From FEN-1297 sp046704565 (lineage in GTDB: Bacteria; Bacteroidota; Ignavibacteria; Ignavibacteriales; Ignavibacteriaceae): DNA of 5,502 nucleotides. Below the pieces are notes generated by a model. It had not been told where the DNA came from, did not search any database, and saw nothing but the letters and a program-made list of their open reading frames with translations. Below, in pieces: positions 1-5,502 of this stretch (its first letter is position 1; the number at the start of each line of letters is the position of its first letter). Position numbers and translations under genes: made by a program. The stretch covers positions 1-5,502 of the forward strand of contig JBJKRP010000141.1 in assembly GCA_046704565.1 (NCBI GenBank). The letters run 5' to 3'.

Positions 1-768
1 ATACGCTACTACCTCTACTTTAAGCCAGGCAATCGAAAAATCTTTTTTGTTGCCGCCCTGCGGAAGGCTATTCAGATATTGAGCTATTGTTTGCATGTTA
101 ACGCTTACAAAAGTAGCTTTCGACTGGTTCGAATAAACCGGGACCTGCTTGCCGTTTTCATCGGTATAAAATAATGGAACATCCCATTCCTTTTCCACAG
201 AGGAACCGGCGGGATAGTAAGAGATGTAAACCCTTGGCGAATAAATTATGCCCGGCTGTGAAGTCCAGCTTACGTAAACAAAATCTTTTCCGGTAGGAGG
301 CACGGTTTTGTCGCTGTTATTATCAAAGAAATTAACAGGATCGACCTCCGGGAGCTGCGTAGTCGATTGCAGAAGACGACCGTTGGGCAGCAGCGCTTCA
401 ATATCTACATATTGGTTTTCTTCCGGCATCAAATTATTAACATAATAGCAATGCACGGAATCTTTGTATCTTGATGTATCAATCCTTACAATTGTAGTAT
501 CGCGCATCGGGTAGAGAGTATCCTTGTACCAAAGATTTACCTGTGCACCGACGATTGCCGGGTCCTGGGTATTCGTAGCAGGATTTACTCCGTCGCCGGG
601 CTCGTAGCTTCCGGTTAACGTAACCACCTGGAAAGTAGTATCGCTCCTCATAATACCGGTTAGAACATACCTCTGCCGGAAAGGCGCATTCGGATCAAAG
701 GTATTATTGCAGGAATAATTTATAAGTCCGAAAGAAATTATAAAAAAAAGTATCCCGTACTTTTTCAT
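1..768 (-). CDS. DUF4249-like outer-membrane lipoprotein (partial, 3' end outside window)
   Basis: The first 256 codons of a minus-strand gene are present without a stop; the rest lies beyond the left edge. The product begins MKKYGILFFIISFGLINYSC, a basic and then hydrophobic signal peptide ending at Cys20. This fits a lipoprotein signal, although the -3 residue is Asn rather than the classical Leu, and lipoboxes in this phylum are often loose. The mature part is rich in beta-prone, Thr/Asp/Tyr-containing stretches (for example RYVLTGIMRSD near residue 33 and AQVNLWYKDTLYPM near 75). This resembles the DUF4249 layout of an early strand, then a segment introducing 'A-V-x-L'. Family knowledge: DUF4249 genes commonly sit directly after TonB-dependent receptors with a carboxypeptidase-like N-domain, as here. 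The start ATG overlaps the receptor stop (ATGA, 768-765), and an AAAGG ribosome site lies about 7 bases upstream (776-780), inside the receptor gene. Translational coupling is likely. The role is unknown; an accessory subunit of the receptor is an inference. The gene call is secure, the family less so. Confidence 0.72.
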   Translation of the reverse strand, partial: MKKYGILFFIISFGLINYSCNNTFDPNAPFRQRYVLTGIMRSDTTFQVVTLTGSYEPGDGVNPATNTQDPAIVGAQVNLWYKDTLYPMRDTTIVRIDTSRYKDSVHCYYVNNLMPEENQYVDIEALLPNGRLLQSTTQLPEVDPVNFFDNNSDKTVPPTGKDFVYVSWTSQPGIIYSPRVYISYYPAGSSVEKEWDVPLFYTDENGKQVPVYSNQSKATFVSVNMQTIAQYLNSLPQGGNKKDFSIAWLKVEVVAY

Positions 769-3026
769 AGCTCTACCTTTAAGGTTGCGGTCGGCAAAAA
801 CGGCAGCATATATACACGTGCGCCGGTATTCCTAACAAAGTAGAAAATGTTTTTCCTGTTGTAAACGTTTATCACGCTGGCATCAATAGTAAATTTAAAA
901 GGTGAAATTTCAAAATACTTGCTTACGCTTAAATCCAACCGGTGATAATCCGGCAGGCGTGCCAGATCTTTATCAGCTAAAATTCCTACCGGCTTATAGC
1001 TTTCATAAATCTGCCAGTTCGAATAAAAGTCCTGGAAATAAAATTTGTCATAATATCCCATACTTTGAGTAAACGGAAGTCCTGAGTCGAAGACCCAAAC
1101 GGCGCTAGCCCGCCAACCCGCTCCAAAATCATAATCGAACATTATGTTAAAGGAATTTCTAACATCATACCTGGGATAGTAAATCCAGCCGTTTAGATTA
1201 TTATAAGCCCAGCTTAAAGTATATGATGTGGTAATATTAAGAGGAGCTTTATTATATTTTAACTGGAACTCATAACCGTATGATTCTCCGCTCGTCGCAA
1301 GTAAATCCGGGTCTGAGTCAAGTATCTTATTGTTATTTAAAGTTGGTATGTTCTGCAAAACTTTATAGTACGACTCGGCATCGAGCGAAAGGAAGTCGGT
1401 AAAATTTACAGTAGCCCCGCCGGAATAAATTATGTCGGTAGCCGGTTTAAGATAGCTGGGAGTAATAATCCACGGCTCAAACAGAGATATAACTTCGTTC
1501 TCATCGGAAAGCGTTGTCATCTGTTGATCATAAATTCCCCATGAAGCCTTAAGAGTTATAAGAGGATTAACATTGTATGTTAGGTTTAGATAAGGATCTA
1601 AAAGGAGATTACCATTGTCTGATTGTGATAATCCGGCAAGTACTACCCTTGTACCAAGGCTTGCGCCGAAATCTGAATACCGTAAAAATTTATAATAGAG
1701 GTAAAAGTCGATGTTGCTTCCGCTTGAGCCGATATCGGAAGTAGCGCCGAGAGAATTCTGCAATAATAGTTTTGTATCTATGTTTTTTATTTCGAGCCCC
1801 GTATGCAGCTCATCTTTCGAATTATAAATGTAAGTGAACTTTGAATTGAAAGTAATATCGTTGACAGAATTGGTCTCAGGTGCTGCGCCGCTAAGCTTAG
1901 GGCTTACTTCTCCGTCGAAATTACTCATCGAAAGATCTATCTCAAAGAACAAGGGGGAATCCGTAATCTGGATCCACCTCATGCCAAGCACGCTGTTGTA
2001 CCAGCTCAAATCTTCAACAAGCGGATCGCTGTTTATCAACCTGTCGCCGCTGAAGAATCCGTCAAGAATAATTTTTGAACCTGGAATGAAATCCGGATTT
2101 GCATAACTGAGCTTAAAAGATCCGTCGTAGAAATCAATCGGAGCGTTCTGGTTGTTAAGAAATTTTCTTAGAATTTCAGTTGAATAGCTTTTCCGGGCTG
2201 AGATAATAAAAGAGCCGTGCGGTATCGGTCCATCCAGCAAAACCTTACCGGTAAGAAAACTGGAGCTTGCAATAGCGTCGAAATTGTTTTTGTTACCATC
2301 CTTTGTAATTATGTTAAGTACCGATGAAAGCCTGCCGCCGTATTCGGGGGGGAAGCCGCCTTTGTAAAACTCAACGCTGTTAATTATGTCCGGATCTACA
2401 ACGCTGAAAATTCCAAATGCATGAAAGGGATTGTAAATCGTAACGTCGTTCAATAAGACCATATTCTCGTTGCTCGGGCTTCCTCTTACATAATATCTTG
2501 CCGATACATCTCCGGTCGATTGGACGCCGGGTATGTAATGCAGCGACCTGAAAATATCCGACTCAATACCTTTAGGAGCCATCTCAATGCTCATCATGGA
2601 AATTCTCTGCAAGCCTAAGTCGGTTGCATTCTTTTCTGTATTCCTTTTACCAACCTTTTCTACCTGCTGCATCATAATGCTTGTTGGGACCAGACCTACC
2701 TTAATATCGTTTATTTTATCAGGAACAATATGAACTCTTATTGTCTTTGTAATATATCCCATAAATGAAATGGAGACGGTATAATTTTTATTTGCCGGTA
2801 TGGAGGGAATAAAGAAGTAGCCGTTTGAGTTTGAGACTCCGCCCGATTTCAATTCACGGATCTGTATATTTGCGAAAGGAAGTACCTCGCCGGTTGTGGA
2901 GTCGGTAACTATTCCTCTTAACGTCCCATTTTCCTGGGCTATTATTAATGGAGAAAAAATTCCGGGTAATAAGAAATAAAATGAAATTAAAATTAAGAAG
3001 ATAATTTTAGCAGATGATATTTTCAT
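765..3026 (-). CDS. TonB-dependent outer-membrane receptor with carboxypeptidase-regulatory-like N-terminal domain
   Basis: This 753-residue protein is predicted to form a gated outer-membrane beta-barrel energised by TonB-ExbBD. A signal peptide occupies residues 1-31 (hydrophobic core IIFLILISFYFLL, cleavage near IIAQ). Residues 35-115 form a carboxypeptidase-regulatory-like fold (GTLRGIVTDSTTGEVLPFANI, NGYFFI, YTVSISFMGY). The plug domain spans about 140-243, with LHYIPGVQS, YYVRGSPSNENMVLLND, GIFSVVDPDIINSVEFYKGG and PPEYGGRLSSVLNI as family-typical blocks. The remaining roughly 510 residues alternate aromatic and polar residues as in a barrel, rather short for a 22-strand receptor. The protein ends in VEL, not the usual terminal aromatic residue. 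ATG 3026 is supported by the signal peptide and by AAGGG 8 bases upstream (3035-3039). It is the first gene of an operon with the DUF4249-like lipoprotein, overlapping it by four bases. The substrate cannot be told; there is no SusD-like partner in the window, so a glycan-uptake SusCD system is not supported. Confidence 0.93.
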   Translation of the reverse strand: MKISSAKIIFLILISFYFLLPGIFSPLIIAQENGTLRGIVTDSTTGEVLPFANIQIRELKSGGVSNSNGYFFIPSIPANKNYTVSISFMGYITKTIRVHIVPDKINDIKVGLVPTSIMMQQVEKVGKRNTEKNATDLGLQRISMMSIEMAPKGIESDIFRSLHYIPGVQSTGDVSARYYVRGSPSNENMVLLNDVTIYNPFHAFGIFSVVDPDIINSVEFYKGGFPPEYGGRLSSVLNIITKDGNKNNFDAIASSSFLTGKVLLDGPIPHGSFIISARKSYSTEILRKFLNNQNAPIDFYDGSFKLSYANPDFIPGSKIILDGFFSGDRLINSDPLVEDLSWYNSVLGMRWIQITDSPLFFEIDLSMSNFDGEVSPKLSGAAPETNSVNDITFNSKFTYIYNSKDELHTGLEIKNIDTKLLLQNSLGATSDIGSSGSNIDFYLYYKFLRYSDFGASLGTRVVLAGLSQSDNGNLLLDPYLNLTYNVNPLITLKASWGIYDQQMTTLSDENEVISLFEPWIITPSYLKPATDIIYSGGATVNFTDFLSLDAESYYKVLQNIPTLNNNKILDSDPDLLATSGESYGYEFQLKYNKAPLNITTSYTLSWAYNNLNGWIYYPRYDVRNSFNIMFDYDFGAGWRASAVWVFDSGLPFTQSMGYYDKFYFQDFYSNWQIYESYKPVGILADKDLARLPDYHRLDLSVSKYFEISPFKFTIDASVINVYNRKNIFYFVRNTGARVYMLPFLPTATLKVEL

Positions 3027-3043
3027 TGCCTACACCCTTGTAG
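3027..3043 (-). promoter_or_regulatory. Receptor ribosome-binding site inside a short hairpin
   Basis: On the minus strand the bases before the receptor ATG read CTACA-AGGG-TGTAG-GCA. CTACA (3043-3039) and TGTAG (3034-3030) are perfectly complementary and enclose a four-base loop AGGG (3038-3035), which is the core of the Shine-Dalgarno sequence. A two-base bulge (TG) followed by GC/GC could extend the stem to seven pairs. The spacing from AGGG to ATG is 8 bases, which is ideal for initiation. The pairing is seen directly; regulation by it is an inference, and a five-pair AU-containing stem may be marginal in the cell. Confidence 0.5.
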
Positions 3044-3083
3044 CAGCCCGACAAAAAAATAATCATCTTTAACGACCCGCCAT

Positions 3084-3112
3084 CGGTCTTGTCTTTTCTT
3101 AAAGACAATCCG
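3084..3112 (-). promoter_or_regulatory. Strong inverted repeat (hairpin) in the leader of the receptor operon
   Basis: TTGTCTTT (3089-3096) and AAAGACAA (3101-3108) are exact reverse complements separated by four bases. Outside a 2x1 internal loop, CGG (3084-3086) pairs again with CCG (3110-3112), giving up to 11 pairs. It lies 58-86 bases before the receptor start codon. No T-run follows immediately on either strand, so it does not look like an intrinsic terminator. It could be an RNA stem in the 5' leader (mRNA stability, attenuation, protein binding) or a DNA operator for a dimeric regulator. Confidence 0.5.
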
Positions 3113-3197
3113 TCCGAATAAAAAAGATGTGCTGTCAAGATACCCTTCTGAATTCTACCTCGTAAGGAGAAAATTTAATTCTAATCTAAAACCGGCG

Positions 3198-3228
3198 CCA
3201 ATATACTACACTCATAAACATTAAGCAA
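3198..3228 (-). promoter_or_regulatory. Possible Bacteroidota-type promoter for the receptor operon
   Basis: On the minus strand TATATTGG (3205-3198) matches the -7 consensus TAnnTTTG at all but one fixed position. TTG (3228-3226) sits 20 bases upstream, near the expected -33 TTTG. Transcription would begin near 3193 and give a leader of about 165 bases carrying both hairpins described for this gap. A TTGACA sequence further downstream has no matching -10. The assignment rests on short motifs in AT-rich DNA, so it is weak. Nothing else coding is visible in the 3027-3289 gap. Confidence 0.27.
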
Positions 3229-3289
3229 TAACTTTTACATTATACGAAACTAAAATTACTTAGATCAAAATAAATCTTTCCGGCTATTA

Positions 3290-4255
3290 TTATCCGGTAT
3301 TGCCGTCTTTCATTATGCTATTTTTCTTCCTTAAAGAAAAAGTATTTCTTTCCCAGAATACTCCGTTCTGGTAGCCTTGAATGCGTCTATCTTTATCCGC
3401 CTTCTCTAATCTTTTGTTTGCAAGACATACATATTCTTCGGATAATTCAACAGCATAGAAATTTCTATTTAATTTTTTAGCTACTACCGCCGTAGTTCCC
3501 GAGCCTGCAAACGGATCAAGAACTATGTCGCCATCATCAGTACTCGCAAGAATTAACTTTGCGACAAGCTTCTCCGGCTTCTGGGTAGGATGATCGGTAT
3601 TCTCAGGCATACTCCAGAACGGAATGCTTATGTCTGTCCACAAATTACCGGGATGAGTAAGCCGGAAGTTTCCTTCTTCGCTTTCTTTCCAATCCTTAGG
3701 ATTACCGTTCTCCTTATATGGAGCCATGACTTTCCTTTTAAGCTTTATTGCATCTATATTGAATTTATACTTTCCTGATTTAGTGGCAAACCATATATCT
3801 TCATGAGAGTTTTTAAAATTTGATTTAGCACCTCTGCCCTTTTCTCTTTCCCAGGTAATTCTGTTCCGGACGATTAATTTATCTTTTATCTCCGGGTAAA
3901 TTAAAGTTGAAGTCTGCCAATCGCAGCAAATGTAAACGGTGGCAGTCTCTTTAAGAGATGGCAGCAGCAAGTCAAGCCAGGATTTGAACCAGTTAATATA
4001 CTTTTCTTCGGTCGTTTTGTTGAAGCTGTTTCCGTGAAACTGCTTGCTCAGGTTATACGGAGGATCGAGGAACAACAAATCAACAGATGCTTTTGGAATT
4101 AGTTTGGCTGCCTTAAAAATGTCGCCTTGTATGATAGAATTAAGCGGAAGCTTTTCTTTAATTCTACTAAGACGCACAATATTCTTTAAATATACTTTTC
4201 TTTCTTCTTCTGAAAGCGTAATAGTTCTATTTCTCGGTGCCCTGACTTTTGTCAT
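3290..4255 (-). CDS. Beta-class DNA methyltransferase (N6-adenine or N4-cytosine), probably solitary
   Basis: The product transfers a methyl group from S-adenosylmethionine to an exocyclic amino group of a base in DNA. Numbering from ATG 4255 (321 residues), the catalytic motif IV DPPY is at 64-67 in LFLDPPYNLSK. A target-recognition stretch covers about 130-215 (RITWEREKGRGAKSNFKNSHEDIWFATKSG in two runs). HPTQKP is at 222-227, and the SAM-binding motif I DPFAGSGTT is at 247-255, followed by the acidic Glu270 (AVELSEEY). The order IV-TRD-I defines the beta class. DPPYNLS and the ITW...HED/ET-IWFA pattern resemble M.MboII-type adenine enzymes, so N6-adenine is favoured but not proven. An in-frame TTG at 4273 would add six residues (MRKKYK). 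I prefer ATG 4255 because a promoter-like -7 box overlaps the TTG and the sequence before ATG is A-rich. No endonuclease gene adjoins it. The C-terminal ~35 residues are a basic tail of unknown role. Confidence 0.92.
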   Translation of the reverse strand: MTKVRAPRNRTITLSEEERKVYLKNIVRLSRIKEKLPLNSIIQGDIFKAAKLIPKASVDLLFLDPPYNLSKQFHGNSFNKTTEEKYINWFKSWLDLLLPSLKETATVYICCDWQTSTLIYPEIKDKLIVRNRITWEREKGRGAKSNFKNSHEDIWFATKSGKYKFNIDAIKLKRKVMAPYKENGNPKDWKESEEGNFRLTHPGNLWTDISIPFWSMPENTDHPTQKPEKLVAKLILASTDDGDIVLDPFAGSGTTAVVAKKLNRNFYAVELSEEYVCLANKRLEKADKDRRIQGYQNGVFWERNTFSLRKKNSIMKDGNTG

Positions 4256-4270
4256 TTTATATTTTTTACG

Positions 4271-4302
4271 CAAATATAAAATCTTTCATCTGATAAATCA
4301 TA
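4271..4302 (-). promoter_or_regulatory. Candidate Bacteroidota-type promoter for the methyltransferase
   Basis: Reading the minus strand, TATATTTG (4278-4271) fits the -7 consensus TAnnTTTG exactly. TATG (4302-4299) lies 20 bases upstream, one mismatch from the -33 TTTG. Transcription would start near 4265, leaving only about 10 bases of leader before ATG 4255. That leader lacks a Shine-Dalgarno sequence but is A-rich, which is common in this phylum. The placement argues against the TTG 4273 start. The other side of this divergent gap (4303-4508) shows no promoter for the plus-strand gene that I would defend; it is AT-rich with several TATAAT-like strings. Confidence 0.42.
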
Positions 4303-4396
4303 GTCCTTACGGTTCAGAGCCTTTCATTTTTTACCGAAGAGAAAAACAATGAGCAAATGTGGTTTAAATTGCCTCATATCCCGATTCTATAAAATT

Positions 4397-4417
4397 ATTA
4401 TAACAGCCAATTATAAT
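4397..4417. repeat. AT-rich inverted repeat in the divergent intergenic region
   Basis: ATTATAA (4397-4403) and TTATAAT (4411-4417) are exact reverse complements with a 7-base spacer. The half-site spacing of 14 bases centre to centre and the position between two divergent genes would suit an operator. However, such AT-only repeats also arise by chance in DNA of this composition, and the right arm contains a TATAAT string that could be part of a promoter for the plus-strand gene. Function is unassigned. Confidence 0.25.
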
Positions 4418-4523
4418 GCTTCAAGCTATTTTTTTATAAAATTAGAGTTCATTATTGGATTCTTGTCTGGATTTTACGGATTTTTGTAGTGACCATTTAA
4501 TTTTACCTGGAGACGATTTTCTA

Positions 4524-5502
4524 ATGGCAGTGATAAAACCATTCAAAGCACTAAGACCCGCAAAAGAAACTGCGCCTAAAGTTGCAAGCGTTCCATACGA
4601 CGTAGTTAATACCGAAGAAGCCAAGCAAGCTGCTGAAGGAAATCAGCTAAGCTTTTTAAGAGTTACACGTTCCGAGATTGAACTGGATTCCAACACCGAT
4701 GCTTATTCACCTAAAGTATATCAGAAGGCAAAAGAAAATTTGCAAAGATTAATTTCGCAGGCTCCTCTTAAAGTTGATGAGAGCGGGCATTTTTATCTTT
4801 ACAGATTGGTAATGGACGGCAGAGCGCAAACCGGTATTGCGGCAGCTTTTTCTGTTGATGATTACGATAACAATGTAATCTTAAAGCATGAGAAGACGCG
4901 CAAGGTAAAAGAAGACGACCGTACAAATCATATTGTTACAACAGGCGCGCAGACAGGTCCGGTTTTCCTTACTTACAAACCTGTTAAAGCAGTCGATAAG
5001 ATTGTTGATGAGACGATGAAGAATAATCTCCCGCTTTTTGATTTTACTTCGGACGACGGAATCAAGCATTCAATCTGGACATTGCCGGATAGTCTTAATA
5101 ATTCAATTATAGATGAGATTGGCAAAGTTAAAAATCTTTATATTGCAGACGGGCACCACCGTGCGGCAAGCGCAAGCCGGGCAAGAAAAACAAAGCAGGA
5201 TGCAAACCCGAATCACTCAGGCAAAGAAGAATATAATTATTTCCTCGCAGTGCTTTTTCCGGCAGACCAGTTAAAGATTCTTCCGTACAACAGGATTGTT
5301 CTGGATTTAAATGGAAAATCAAAAGATAAATTCCTTGATGAGATTAGTGAGAAGTTTCATGTTGAAAAGACGGATAAAAAACAGCCGGTAGAGCAAAAGA
5401 CATTCGGAATGTACATCGACGGTGAATGGTTTATGCTTAAGTCAAGAGATTCGGTTCTTGCAAGCAACAGTCTTTCCAAATCCGTAGCAGGTACTCTTGA
5501 TG
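4524..5502 (+). CDS. DUF1015 family protein (partial, 3' end outside window)
   Basis: The first 326 codons are present, with no stop before the right edge; family members are usually a little over 400 residues, so roughly three quarters is visible. The start ATG is preceded by GGAGA (4509-4513) ten bases upstream and gives the family N-terminus MAVIKPFKALRP. Further family-typical blocks are VASVPYDVV (20-28), LSFLRVTR (42-49), FYLYRLVMDG then QTGIAAAFSVDDYDN (90-116), KHEKTRKVKEDDR (121-133), TGPVFLTYKP (144-153), and the signature ADGHHRAAS (208-216). The two His residues and the Asp of this signature look like an active or metal-binding site, but no reaction is established to my knowledge. 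It has no signal peptide or membrane segment and should be cytoplasmic. From memory, relatives in Bacteroidota often adjoin the serine genes serC/serA; those would lie outside this window. It is transcribed away from the methyltransferase, so the two are probably unrelated functionally. Confidence 0.93.
   Translation, partial: MAVIKPFKALRPAKETAPKVASVPYDVVNTEEAKQAAEGNQLSFLRVTRSEIELDSNTDAYSPKVYQKAKENLQRLISQAPLKVDESGHFYLYRLVMDGRAQTGIAAAFSVDDYDNNVILKHEKTRKVKEDDRTNHIVTTGAQTGPVFLTYKPVKAVDKIVDETMKNNLPLFDFTSDDGIKHSIWTLPDSLNNSIIDEIGKVKNLYIADGHHRAASASRARKTKQDANPNHSGKEEYNYFLAVLFPADQLKILPYNRIVLDLNGKSKDKFLDEISEKFHVEKTDKKQPVEQKTFGMYIDGEWFMLKSRDSVLASNSLSKSVAGTLD

Noticed and set aside
1834..2106. Plus-strand open frame of 90 codons
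   Set aside because: Lies wholly antisense within the receptor gene, whose protein is convincing throughout; a shadow frame.
765..3026. Part of a SusC/SusD polysaccharide utilisation locus
   Set aside because: The partner gene starts like a DUF4249-type lipoprotein without SusD features, and no glycoside hydrolase or sensor gene is present in the window.
3007..3066. A 19-codon upstream reading frame (ATG 3066, minus strand) overlapping the receptor start out of frame
   Set aside because: No good ribosome site before it, and short frames are expected by chance. It could matter only if the leader is shown to be regulatory.
3118..3140. TTGACA on the minus strand (near 3137) as a sigma70 -35 box for the receptor
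   Set aside because: No acceptable -10 hexamer lies at 16-18 bases; the sequence there is GGACGG. The phylum also generally uses the TTTG/TAnnTTTG pattern.
3280..3297. CCGG-N10-CCGG around the methyltransferase stop codon as an intrinsic terminator
   Set aside because: Only four base pairs with a 10-base loop that contains the stop codon, and the following T-rich stretch is interrupted (AAAGATTTATTTTG). Too weak to call a terminator.
4044..4352. Plus-strand open frame of 102 codons overlapping the methyltransferase 5' end
   Set aside because: Antisense to the conserved DPPY region of the methyltransferase, with no recognisable protein character; a shadow frame.
4349..4489. A 46-codon plus-strand frame with a hydrophobic C-terminal half in the divergent gap
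   Set aside because: Its phenylalanine, isoleucine and lysine bias is what AT-rich noncoding DNA gives by chance, the ribosome site is poor, and nothing about it is recognisable.

Overview
The window looks like chromosomal DNA from the Bacteroidota/Chlorobiota (FCB) group. An Ignavibacteria-like organism is my best guess, on the basis of gene style rather than any database match. The clues are a moderately AT-rich composition, a TonB-dependent receptor with an N-terminal carboxypeptidase-regulatory-like domain followed directly by a DUF4249-type lipoprotein, a DUF1015 protein, A-rich sequence before a start codon, and a good match to the Bacteroidota -7 promoter element (TAnnTTTG). I see no mobile element, CRISPR array, tRNA or rRNA.

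Layout: the first three genes lie on the minus strand. Read in their own direction, they are a beta-class DNA methyltransferase (4255 to 3290), a 263-bp gap, a 753-residue TonB-dependent outer-membrane receptor (3026 to 765), and a DUF4249-like lipoprotein (768 running off the left edge). The last two overlap by four bases (ATGA) and almost certainly form a translationally coupled operon. A divergent intergenic region of about 270 bp separates the methyltransferase from a plus-strand DUF1015 gene (4524 running off the right edge). Both edge genes are cut by the window, so they are partial only because of the window limits.

How the genes work together: the receptor and lipoprotein form a plausible outer-membrane pair, with a gated barrel and a lipid-anchored partner; their ligand cannot be read from the sequence. 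The methyltransferase has no restriction endonuclease next to it here and looks solitary. DUF1015 is a conserved protein of unknown function.

The least ordinary structure is in the leader of the receptor operon. There, a perfect 8-bp hairpin lies about 60 bases upstream of the start codon, and a second short hairpin holds the Shine-Dalgarno sequence in its loop. This suggests possible post-transcriptional control of the receptor. I found no convincing new multi-gene system; apart from that leader the window is fairly ordinary.
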